This document shows, one piece after another, positions 24,786 through 32,063 of a stretch of DNA of 64,000 nt. Source of the DNA: CBDAQV01 sp965199335 (GTDB taxonomy: Bacteria > Pseudomonadota > Alphaproteobacteria > CALMVH01); NCBI GenBank assembly GCA_965199335.1, contig CBDAQZ010000004.1, positions 372,001 to 436,000 of the forward strand. The letters are read 5' to 3'. Below the pieces are notes generated by a model. That model made no database searches. It worked only from the letters and a program-made list of their open reading frames with translations, and was not told the DNA's origin. The translations under genes and the position numbers were made by a program. How positions within the stretch are numbered: position 1 is the stretch's first letter; the number at the start of each line of letters is the position of its first letter.

Positions 24786-25928
24786 GTGAACTTCATAGAG
24801 TACACGCTGACGGCGATCTCGATCGCGGGTCTGGCACACCTGATTATCGGTTACCTGTGCGTGCTGCGTTTCGCCGAACGGCGCGTGCAGCATACCGCCC
24901 CATGGCGCCCGGTCACGGTGCTGAAGCCCCTCTATGGCAATGAACCGTTGCTATACGATGCGTTGCGCTCGTTCTGCATCCAGGACTATCCCGTCTACCA
25001 GATCGTCTTCGGCGTCCGCGATCCGCACGACCCGGCCCTCAGGGTGGTCCGCCGCCTGCAGGAAGAGCTGCCGGATATCGAGATCGATGTCGTGATCGAC
25101 GCCATCCTGCACGGCACCAACCGCAAAGTTTCCAACCTGATCAACATGGAGCGTGCGGCGAAACACGAGTTGTACGTCATCAGCGACAGCGACATGCACG
25201 TGCAGCCCGACTACCTCAAGCGCGTCGTCGGCGAGTTCGACGATCCCAGGGTGGGTCTGGTGACCAGCCTTTATACCGGCCGGCCCGTCTACGACTCGCT
25301 GGTCTGCGGGCTGGCAGTGTCTAACATCAACCACATCTTCTTTCCCTCTGCCCTTGTCGGCATGGGGCTGGGCCGGTCGGATTGCTTCGGCGCCACCATG
25401 GCCTTGTCGAAGGATACGCTGGAGGCGATCGGCGGCTGGGCCGTGCTGTCCGACCAGCTGGCAGACGATTTCGTGCTGGGACGCGAGGTCAAGGCCAAGG
25501 GCTATAAAGTCGCGCTGGCCGCCGTGCTGCCCGCCACCACCGTTGCCGAACCCGACGTGAACACACTGATATCGCACGAGATCCGGTGGGCGCGCACCAT
25601 CCGCACCATGGCCCCGATCGGCTCCATTGTCGGGCTGATCCAGTACCCGGTTTCCTTTGCCCTGATCGCCTGCCTGCTGAGCGGTTTTGACCGCAACTGC
25701 GCCGCCCTGCTGGTCATCGCCGCCTGTGCCAGAATTGCCGCAGCCTGTGGCATAGATCGCCGTTTAGGGTTGCGCCGGCTGCCGCTTTGGCTTATTCCTT
25801 TACGAGATATTACCGCATTCTGCATCGTGCTCGTCAGTTTTCTGGGGCGAAGTGTGCAGTGGCGCGGCCATTCGATGCGTGTCGCAGCCGATGGCAGCGT
25901 CGTACTTAAGGAGATCGACGGAGAATGA
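24786..25928 (+). CDS. hpnI: Hopanoid biosynthesis glycosyltransferase HpnI
   Basis: This 380-aa membrane-associated family 2 glycosyltransferase resembles ceramide glucosyltransferase. HpnI adds N-acetylglucosamine to bacteriohopanetetrol in the composite-hopanoid pathway. Seen here are an N-terminal membrane anchor (about 5-27), the GT core VTVLKPLYGNEPLLYDALRS, a DSD metal motif in YVISDSDMHVQPDYL, an LADDFVLGREVKAKGY acceptor motif, and hydrophobic C-terminal helices. The start is GTG. The stop overlaps hpnJ by 4 nt (ATGA), and hpnM lies 12 nt upstream, so hpnM-hpnI-hpnJ form one operon. Confidence 0.94.
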   Translation: MNFIEYTLTAISIAGLAHLIIGYLCVLRFAERRVQHTAPWRPVTVLKPLYGNEPLLYDALRSFCIQDYPVYQIVFGVRDPHDPALRVVRRLQEELPDIEIDVVIDAILHGTNRKVSNLINMERAAKHELYVISDSDMHVQPDYLKRVVGEFDDPRVGLVTSLYTGRPVYDSLVCGLAVSNINHIFFPSALVGMGLGRSDCFGATMALSKDTLEAIGGWAVLSDQLADDFVLGREVKAKGYKVALAAVLPATTVAEPDVNTLISHEIRWARTIRTMAPIGSIVGLIQYPVSFALIACLLSGFDRNCAALLVIAACARIAAACGIDRRLGLRRLPLWLIPLRDITAFCIVLVSFLGRSVQWRGHSMRVAADGSVVLKEIDGE

Positions 25929-27352
25929 TGAAGACCCTGTTTCTGCAGCCGCCTTCCTTTGATGGTTTCGACGGAGGCGCCGGTTCCCGCTATCAGGCCA
26001 AGCGCGAGATCAAGTCGTTCTGGTACCCGACCTGGCTGGCGCAGCCCGCCGCCCTGGTGCCGGGATCGAAGCTGATCGACGCCCCGCCGGCCGGGATCAC
26101 GATCGACGAGGTCCTGCCGCTGGCGACCGAGTACGAGCTGATCGTCATGCACACCTCGACCCCTTCGTTCGCCTCCGACTGCAAGGTCGCGGAGATGATG
26201 AAGGAGCGTAACCCCAAGCTGATCATCGGCTTCGTCGGCGCCAAGGTCGCCGTCAAGCCGCAGGAGAGCATGGAAGCGTCGGCGGCGCTGGACTTCGTCG
26301 CGCGCAACGAGTTCGATTTCACCTGTCTGGAAGTGGCAGAGGGCCGCGATTTCGCGACCATCGACGGCATCACCTACCGCAACGCGGCGGGCGAGATCGT
26401 GCACAACAAGGATCGCGCGATCCTGGAAGACATGGACCAGCTGCCCTTCGTCACCGAAGTGTACAAGCGCGACCTGAAGATCGAGGATTACTTCATCGGG
26501 TACCTGAAGCACCCGTATGTCTCGATCTACACCGGCCGCGGCTGCAAGTCGCGCTGCACGTTCTGCCTGTGGCCGCAGACGGTCGGCGGTCACCGCTACC
26601 GCGTCCGCAGCCCCGAGCACGTCGCTCAGGAAATCAAGCTGGCGATGGAATACTTCCCTCAGGTCAAGGAATTCTTCTTCGACGACGATACCTTTACCGA
26701 CAACCTGCCGCGCGCCGAGCTGATCGCGAAGGAGCTGGGCAAGCTGGGCGTGACCTGGTCGTGCAACGCCAAGGCCAACGTGCCGCGCGAAACGCTGAAG
26801 GTCCTGAAGGAAAACGGCCTGCGCCTGCTTCTGGTCGGCTATGAATCCGGCAACCAGCAGATCCTGCACAACATCAAGAAGGGCCTGCTGATCGAGACCG
26901 CGAAGCAGTTCACAAAGGACTGCCACGAGCTGGGCATCAAGATCCACGGTACCTTCATCCTGGGCCTGCCGGGCGAGACACAGGACACGATCAAGGAAAC
27001 GATCAACTTCGCCAAGGAGATCAACCCGCACACCATCCAGGTGTCGCTGGCGGCCCCCTATCCCGGCACGTTCCTCTACAACCAGGCGGTCGAGAACGGC
27101 TGGCTGAGCGCGGAGCACGCGGAGCTGATCGACGATAGCGGCATCCAGATCGCGCCGCTGACCTACCCGCATCTGTCCCACAACGAGATCTTCCATTCGG
27201 TCGAGGACTTCTACAAGCAGTTCTATTTCCGCATTCCGAAGATCGCCGCCATCGTGGGCGAGATGGTGACCAGCGCCGACATGATGAAGCGCCGCCTGCG
27301 CGAAGGCGTCGAATTCTTCGCCTTCCTGAAGGAACGCAAGAAGGCTGCCTGA
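25925..27352 (+). CDS. hpnJ: Hopanoid biosynthesis radical SAM protein HpnJ
   Basis: This 475-aa B12-binding-like/radical SAM enzyme is the HpnJ of hopanoid clusters, implicated in ring contraction of the glucosamine headgroup to a cyclitol ether. The iron-sulfur motif is CKSRCTFC (CxxxCxxC) within YTGRGCKSRCTFCLWPQ. The N-terminal domain (LFLQPPSFDGFDGGAGSRYQ) is typical of HpnJ. The stop is followed immediately by a long hairpin. Identification is firm from the N-terminus, the cluster motif and the hpnI neighbour. Confidence 0.95.
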   Translation: MMKTLFLQPPSFDGFDGGAGSRYQAKREIKSFWYPTWLAQPAALVPGSKLIDAPPAGITIDEVLPLATEYELIVMHTSTPSFASDCKVAEMMKERNPKLIIGFVGAKVAVKPQESMEASAALDFVARNEFDFTCLEVAEGRDFATIDGITYRNAAGEIVHNKDRAILEDMDQLPFVTEVYKRDLKIEDYFIGYLKHPYVSIYTGRGCKSRCTFCLWPQTVGGHRYRVRSPEHVAQEIKLAMEYFPQVKEFFFDDDTFTDNLPRAELIAKELGKLGVTWSCNAKANVPRETLKVLKENGLRLLLVGYESGNQQILHNIKKGLLIETAKQFTKDCHELGIKIHGTFILGLPGETQDTIKETINFAKEINPHTIQVSLAAPYPGTFLYNQAVENGWLSAEHAELIDDSGIQIAPLTYPHLSHNEIFHSVEDFYKQFYFRIPKIAAIVGEMVTSADMMKRRLREGVEFFAFLKERKKAA

Positions 27353-27697
27353 TTGAAAAAAGCTGCAACGATCGTAAGGCGATTAGCCTTGGTCGTTGCA
27401 GCTTTTGCCGTATTCTGCGGGCTATTCTATTTTCGGCCATTGCTGTTCAATGAAGAAGTTCTGATTTTTTCCGAAACGTATGATTACGTTCATCCCCTCC
27501 ACTGCACGTATCTTGCGCCTTACGGGATAATCACGATTTCACTGCTTCGGGAACACGAATGTCCCTTGCTGAGGGATCGCAGGGTCATGCTCCATGACTG
27601 CCCCTATGGCTACGATACGAATTTCGTCGATCGGACAGAACCCATCGAGGATGCGCCCTGCTTCGATAAACCGACCAAAGATGCCTTTTTTCCGTAA
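27353..27697 (+). CDS. Hypothetical single-pass membrane or secreted protein
   Basis: This 114-aa frame begins with TTG directly after the hpnJ stop. It has one hydrophobic segment (RRLALVVAAFAVFCGLFYF), then a polar domain with four cysteines and no family I recognise. The first 18 codons lie inside a strong hairpin, so the real start may be downstream (TTG at 27389) or expression may be low. It has no partner in the window. Base composition (AT-richer, for example GAATTTCGTCGATCGG) differs mildly from its neighbours. Reality as a gene is probable but not certain. Confidence 0.5.
   Translation: MKKAATIVRRLALVVAAFAVFCGLFYFRPLLFNEEVLIFSETYDYVHPLHCTYLAPYGIITISLLREHECPLLRDRRVMLHDCPYGYDTNFVDRTEPIEDAPCFDKPTKDAFFP
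27358..27406 (+). terminator. Long two-part hairpin after hpnJ
   Basis: AAAAGCTGCAACGA (27358-27371) is perfectly complementary to TCGTTGCAGCTTTT (27393-27406). The 21-nt loop holds an inner stem AAGGC-gatta-GCCTT. The structure starts 5 nt after the hpnJ stop and its 3' arm ends in TTTT, so it may terminate the hpnMIJ operon. It also overlaps the start of the small downstream frame. The 14-bp perfect stem is unusually long for an intrinsic terminator. Confidence 0.6.
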
Positions 27698-27781
27698 AGC
27701 GGACGACTCAGTATACAATACCCGTGTCCTACGCTGTATGCTGGGACATGACAATTAGCTGACAACCGCCTAGGCTAAGGC

Positions 27782-28276
27782 ATGGTCCGCATCCAACCCT
27801 TCGAGCCCCGCTACCGCGAGGGCGTCGCGCAAGTGATTGTGCCGATCCAGACCGAGGAATTCGGCGTTGCCGTCACGTACGAGCAACAACCCGACCTGCA
27901 CGACATCCCCGGCTTCTACCAGAAGGGCGCAGGCGATTTCTGGGTGGCGCTGAACCAGGCTGACGAGGTGGTCGGCACCGCTGCCCTGCTGGACATCGGC
28001 GAAGGACAGGCCGCCCTGCGCAAGATGTTCGTCGCCGTCGATTATCGCGGCCAGCCGCATGGCGTCGCACGCCGGTTGCTGGAAACGTTGCTGGCCCACG
28101 CGTACGAACGCGGGTTGCGCGCGCTCTATCTCGGCACCACCGACAAATTCCTTGCCGCACATCGTTTCTACGAGAAGAACGGCTTCCGCCGCGTCGAGGC
28201 CGATACCCTTCCGGCCAGCTTCCCGCGTATGGACGTGGACAGCATCTTCTACCGTCACGATCTGGAACCCGCATGA
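27782..28276 (+). CDS. GNAT-family N-acetyltransferase
   Basis: This 164-aa cytosolic acetyltransferase fold contains motif A (LRKMFVAVDYRGQPHGVARRLLETLL) and the C-terminal AAHRFYEKNGFRRVE signature. The substrate is unknown. It is the first gene of a tightly packed operon (GNAT, MazG-like, macro-domain, hpnK, hpnL) in which every junction is a 4-nt NTGA overlap. The start ATG 27782 lies in a gap of 84 bp after the small membrane protein, so a promoter is likely just upstream. Confidence 0.88.
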   Translation: MVRIQPFEPRYREGVAQVIVPIQTEEFGVAVTYEQQPDLHDIPGFYQKGAGDFWVALNQADEVVGTAALLDIGEGQAALRKMFVAVDYRGQPHGVARRLLETLLAHAYERGLRALYLGTTDKFLAAHRFYEKNGFRRVEADTLPASFPRMDVDSIFYRHDLEPA

Positions 28277-28581
28277 CTCCCGAAGATCAGATAGCCCAGG
28301 AAATCCTGGCTGAATACCGCCGCGCCGTGGGCAAGTTCCCCACCTGGCCTGGCAATCTGGCCGAAGCCGCCACCATCTTTGCCGAGGAGGCGGGCGAGAC
28401 CGTCAAGGCCGCCGCCGAGGCGTGGTGGACCGGCGGCGACCGCGACGAGGTGGCCAGGGAAGCGATACAGGCCGCCGCCATGGCGATCCGGCTGGTCGTC
28501 GGCCTGCGCTGCGGCCATTACCGCTTCGACCAGGCGGCGCAGAATGACATCGTCGATCTGGGGCGATATAAAGCCTCATGA
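28273..28581 (+). CDS. MazG-like nucleotide pyrophosphohydrolase-type protein
   Basis: This 102-aa, all-helical protein contains an EEAGETVKAA motif (EExxE, the magnesium-binding type of MazG/dUTPase-like all-alpha NTP pyrophosphatases) and further acidic residues in GDRDEVAREAIQAAAMAIRL. Such proteins hydrolyse nucleoside triphosphates for housecleaning. Substrate and family assignment are by motif only. The ATG overlaps the GNAT stop (ATGA) and its own stop overlaps the macro-domain gene start. Confidence 0.6.
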   Translation: MTPEDQIAQEILAEYRRAVGKFPTWPGNLAEAATIFAEEAGETVKAAAEAWWTGGDRDEVAREAIQAAAMAIRLVVGLRCGHYRFDQAAQNDIVDLGRYKAS

Positions 28582-29099
28582 CCGCCTTTGAAATCATGTA
28601 CGGCGACATCACCACGCTGGCCGTCGATGCGATCGTCAACGCCGCCGACCGGCTGTTGCTGGGCGGCGGCGGCGTCGATGGCGCGATCCACCGCGCGGCG
28701 GGGCCGGAACTGTTGAAGTTCTGCCGCAAGCTGAACGGCTGCAAGCCCGGCGAGGCGAAGCTTAGCCCCGGCTTCAAGCTGCAGGCGAAGTTCGTGATCC
28801 ACACCGTCGGCCCGATCTGGCATGGCGGCATGAACCATGAACCGGAAATCCTGGCGAACTGCTATCGCAATTCCCTGCGTATCGCGAAGGAGAATCAGTT
28901 CCAGACGGTCGCGTTCCCCGCCCTGGCCACCGGCATCTATCGCTTCCCCGCGGAGCAGGCGACGCAGATCGCCATCGAGACCTGCCGCGCCGAGGTCAAG
29001 GACATGGACCAGTTGCAGCGCATCATCTTCGTCTGCTTCGATCATCGCATGGATGCTGTCTACAGAAAGGCTTTCAGCGACGACGGGGCCGACACCTGA
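28578..29099 (+). CDS. Macro-domain protein (O-acetyl-ADP-ribose deacetylase type)
   Basis: This 173-aa macro domain closely resembles YmdB-type enzymes that hydrolyse O-acetyl-ADP-ribose and remove ADP-ribose from proteins. Signatures are GDITTLAVDAIVNAADRLLL, then GGGGVDGAIHRAAGPEL, the FVIHTVGPIW strand and FPALATGIYRFP. The catalytic-type Asn-Ala-Ala and Gly-Gly-Gly-Gly-Val-Asp segments are intact. It begins in an ATGA overlap with the MazG-like gene, and its stop forms CTGA with the hpnK start. Its place inside a hopanoid operon is unusual. Confidence 0.92.
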   Translation: MTAFEIMYGDITTLAVDAIVNAADRLLLGGGGVDGAIHRAAGPELLKFCRKLNGCKPGEAKLSPGFKLQAKFVIHTVGPIWHGGMNHEPEILANCYRNSLRIAKENQFQTVAFPALATGIYRFPAEQATQIAIETCRAEVKDMDQLQRIIFVCFDHRMDAVYRKAFSDDGADT

Positions 29100-29917
29100 A
29101 ACGCCTGATCATTTCCGCGGACGATTTCGGGCTGACGGAAAGCGTCAACGAGGCGGTCGAGATCGCGCATCGCGACGGGCTGCTGGCCGCCGCCAGCCTG
29201 ATGGTCGCTGCCCCTGCCGCCGCCGATGCTGTCGAGCGGGCGAAGCGCCTGCCGGGCCTCCGGGTCGGTCTGCATCTGGTGCTGGTCGAGGGCAAGCCCG
29301 CCCTGCCGCCCGAGCAGATTCCCCTGCTGGTCGACGAACACGGCAATTTTCCCGGCGAGCAGGCGCGGCTTGGGTTTCGCTATTTCTTTTGCCCCGGCAT
29401 ACGCGCGCAGCTTGCCCGGGAAATCAGGGCGCAGTACCAATCGTTTGCCGCCACCGGCCTCCCCCTCGATCATATGAACGCCCACAAGCACATGCATCTT
29501 CACCCAACAGTCGCAGGGCTGGCCCTGCGAATCGGCAGCGAGTACGGATTGCAGGCCGTCCGCATCCCGCGCGAGGCCAAACCTGCCCGCTTCGGAGGCA
29601 AGGCGATGGCGGCGTGGACCGGCGTACTGCGCAGTCAGGCCCGCCGTGCCGGGCTGAAGACCAACGATTACGTCTGCGGCCTGGCCGAAAGCGGCCATTT
29701 TGACGAGGCCGCCCTGTTGCGCTGCCTGACCGCCCTGCCCGACGGCGTGACCGAGGCCTATTTCCATCCGGCGATTGTACGGGATTCCGCTTTTGCCGCG
29801 ACCATGCCCGGCTACGATCATCCTGGCGAACTCCAGGCTCTGCTGAGTCCGCATGCGCGCCAAGCGATCGCCGATCGCGGTATCGAACTTACGACTTATT
29901 CGGCCCTTTCCGCGTGA
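29096..29917 (+). CDS. hpnK: Hopanoid biosynthesis YdjC-family deacetylase HpnK, CTG start
   Basis: This 273-aa metal-dependent deacetylase is of the YdjC/ChbG type. HpnK removes the acetyl group from the N-acetylglucosaminyl hopanoid made by HpnI. The N-terminal KRLIISADDFGLTESVNEAV holds the metal-binding Asp pair, and HMNAHKHMHLHP supplies His ligands. The first in-frame ATG (29201) would delete the SADDFG active site. The only codon at the expected methionine is CTG at 29096, which overlaps the macro-domain stop as CTGA, the same 4-nt arrangement as its neighbours. An upstream GGGG (29085-29088) is a weak ribosome site. The function is firm; the CTG start is an inference from conservation. 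Confidence 0.93.
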   Translation: MKRLIISADDFGLTESVNEAVEIAHRDGLLAAASLMVAAPAAADAVERAKRLPGLRVGLHLVLVEGKPALPPEQIPLLVDEHGNFPGEQARLGFRYFFCPGIRAQLAREIRAQYQSFAATGLPLDHMNAHKHMHLHPTVAGLALRIGSEYGLQAVRIPREAKPARFGGKAMAAWTGVLRSQARRAGLKTNDYVCGLAESGHFDEAALLRCLTALPDGVTEAYFHPAIVRDSAFAATMPGYDHPGELQALLSPHARQAIADRGIELTTYSALSA

Positions 29918-30882
29918 AACGCTGGGCGCTCCTGCTGGGCCTGGCGGGCTTTGCCGTCACGGTGGCGCTGGTAGTGCATCAGGGCCTCGGCGATGTCTTC
30001 GCCGCGCTGGCGCTGGGCGGCTTCGGCCTGCTGTGGGGCAGCCTGTTCCACATCGTGCCGATGGCGATCAACGCCCGCGCCTGGCAGGTATTGCTGGCGG
30101 GCCGCACCCGTCCCGGCATCGCCGGCATGACGCTGACCGTGTGGCTGCGCGAGGCGGTGAACAACCTGCTGCCCGTCGCCCGCATCGGCGGCGAAGTCGT
30201 CGCCGGCCGCGTGCTGATGCAGCAGGGCGTGCCCCCCGCCTCCGCCGTCGCCAGCCTGGTGGTCGACATGACGGTATCGATGGGCACGCAATTCGCTTTC
30301 ACTCTAATCGGCTTGGTCCTGCTGGCGATCATGTCGACCGACATGGTGACCGTGGGCCGCGTAGCACTGGGCGTCGGCGCCACCATCCCGGTGGTGATCG
30401 CGCTGCTGTTCGTACAGAAGATCGGCTTCTTCGGCCTGCTGTCGCGCCTGCTCAACCTGCTGTTTGGCCCTCGCCTCGCCAGCTGGGTCGGCGATCCGCG
30501 CCAGCTCGACCGCTCGATCAAGGTACTGTACCGCCGCCCCGGCCGGCTGTGGAGCTGCGCGCTGTGGCAGATGCTGGGCTGGGTCGTGGGCTCGGGCGAG
30601 ATCTGGCTGTTCCTGATCTTCCTCGACCATCCCGTATCGGTTTCCGCCGCCATCGCGATCGAGGCGCTGGCGCAGGCGGTCAGCAGCGCCGGCTTCATGG
30701 TGCCGGGCGCGCTAGGCATCCAGGAAGGCGCCTTCCTGCTGTTCGGCGGCGCCTTCGGCCTGTCCGCCGACACCGCCCTGGCCCTGTCCCTCGCCCGCCG
30801 CTTCCGCGACCTGCTGCTGTTCACGCCGGCCGTGCTGGTATGGCAGCTGCGCGAGGGGAAGCGGCTACTGAGGGTAGCTTAG
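29914..30882 (+). CDS. hpnL: HpnL-type lysylphosphatidylglycerol-synthase-like membrane protein
   Basis: This 322-aa integral membrane protein of the UPF0104/AglD family (about eight helices) is found in hopanoid clusters as HpnL. Typical segments are WLREAVNNLLPVARIGGEVVAGRVLM and EALAQAVSSAGFMVPGALGIQEGAFLLFG. Its exact role is unproven; flippase or transport functions have been proposed for relatives. The start GTG forms a GTGA overlap with the hpnK stop, completing the operon. Confidence 0.88.
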   Translation: MKRWALLLGLAGFAVTVALVVHQGLGDVFAALALGGFGLLWGSLFHIVPMAINARAWQVLLAGRTRPGIAGMTLTVWLREAVNNLLPVARIGGEVVAGRVLMQQGVPPASAVASLVVDMTVSMGTQFAFTLIGLVLLAIMSTDMVTVGRVALGVGATIPVVIALLFVQKIGFFGLLSRLLNLLFGPRLASWVGDPRQLDRSIKVLYRRPGRLWSCALWQMLGWVVGSGEIWLFLIFLDHPVSVSAAIAIEALAQAVSSAGFMVPGALGIQEGAFLLFGGAFGLSADTALALSLARRFRDLLLFTPAVLVWQLREGKRLLRVA

Positions 30883-30883
30883 G

Positions 30884-31351
30884 ATGATGACAAGACCCGT
30901 GAGCCTCATTCGGTTGTTTACCGCTCTTGTCATGCTGACGCCGTACCTCGCCGTTGCCCGCGAGGCCTCGGCGGGTGCGGTTGCATGTCCGCCGCGCCTG
31001 CCCTATTCGGCAGACAAATCCTATGAAAAGCAATGGACCGTTTCGGGCACGAACGCACTGTATCTCAGCGATATACTGATCGAGATACTCGATCCTAAAG
31101 AAGAGGATGCCGAAGGCCTGGACCCGGTCAAGACCCTGAGATACATCGATCCGAAAACCAACCGTGAGCTTGAAGTCACCACCTACGCAATCGGCGAGTA
31201 CAGGAAATTTCCCCTGACAGTCGATTGTCTCTATGACGGCGGAATCACCATGTTGCAAAGGCCGCTTCCGCCAGGACTTCACGAGTGCAGGGTCACTCGT
31301 AGCGCCCGGCATTCCTCATGGGATGAAGACCATCAGATTGCGTGCGATTGA
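30884..31351 (+). CDS. Hypothetical exported protein (STY0301-like)
   Basis: This 155-aa protein has an N-terminal signal peptide (RLFTALVMLTPYLAVAREASA). The mature domain of about 125 residues has three Cys and a pattern, VACPPRLPY near the N-terminus with LDCLYDGG-like VDCLYDGG later, reminiscent of small exported proteins of the STY0301 type. It begins 1 nt after the hpnL stop with tandem ATGs and may be cotranscribed. No enzymatic motif is visible and function is unknown. Confidence 0.7.
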   Translation: MMTRPVSLIRLFTALVMLTPYLAVAREASAGAVACPPRLPYSADKSYEKQWTVSGTNALYLSDILIEILDPKEEDAEGLDPVKTLRYIDPKTNRELEVTTYAIGEYRKFPLTVDCLYDGGITMLQRPLPPGLHECRVTRSARHSSWDEDHQIACD

Positions 31352-31442
31352 GAAATTTTGAATCGATCCTGTGCACTTGGGCTGGGTTAAGCGCTAACGT
31401 TTTGGCTGTATTGCCTTTTCCCTAATGGCAGGGACGAAATTA

Positions 31443-32063
31443 TTAAACGCCCGGGCAGCCGTCGGTCTGGTTGTGGCCGGTGTAGGTCGACGGCACGGCG
31501 ATGTCGAACTCGCGCGCGATCGCCAGGTCGGGGCTGCAGAATTCGTGGCGCGAGAGGGCGCTGGTCACGGGCTCGAACGCGGTTTCCGCACCGTCGCCGC
31601 TGCGTGCGGTGACCAGGCGGTAGGTGTCCAGCATCATCTTCACCGGGGTCGACGGGTCGCTGCTGGCCGCCGGGTCGCGCCTGGCGGTGATCAGCAGCGT
31701 CGCCGGCGCGCCGTCCAGCCAGCCCCGCGCGAAGCGCACGCTGCCGGACACCTCCAGCGCCTCATGCCCCTGCGCCTCGCTCGCCGCCGGCTCGACCGGC
31801 ACGATGTCCCAGCCGCGCAGGGGGTTGCTGTTCGGGATCATCACCGAATAGACGCGGTAGCCGACGCCGTTGCCCAGGTCGCGCCAGCCCAAAGTCACCA
31901 GCCCGCTGCGGCCATCGGACACGAACAGGTCGATCTGGTTCGGGCCCGGCTTGATGTTGATCTCGTGCAGCTGCGTGATGCGCGAGCGGGCATGGGCGTT
32001 CATGCAGCCGGCCATGGTCAGGAACACCATCGCGGCAAGCGCGACGCGGGACATGTTATTCAT
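31443..32063 (-). CDS. Hypothetical lipoprotein next to hpnN
   Basis: This 206-aa protein has a probable lipoprotein signal (MSRVALAAMVFLTMAGCMN; lipobox M-A-G-C). The mature part is beta-rich, with a VTLGWRDLGNGVGYRVYSV fibronectin-like segment and a C-terminal two-Cys portion (EFCSPDL, DGCPGV). I do not recognise a family. Its ATG overlaps the hpnN stop by 8 nt, so it is translationally coupled to the hopanoid transporter and may be a periplasmic partner. Confidence 0.72.
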   Translation of the reverse strand: MNNMSRVALAAMVFLTMAGCMNAHARSRITQLHEINIKPGPNQIDLFVSDGRSGLVTLGWRDLGNGVGYRVYSVMIPNSNPLRGWDIVPVEPAASEAQGHEALEVSGSVRFARGWLDGAPATLLITARRDPAASSDPSTPVKMMLDTYRLVTARSGDGAETAFEPVTSALSRHEFCSPDLAIAREFDIAVPSTYTGHNQTDGCPGV

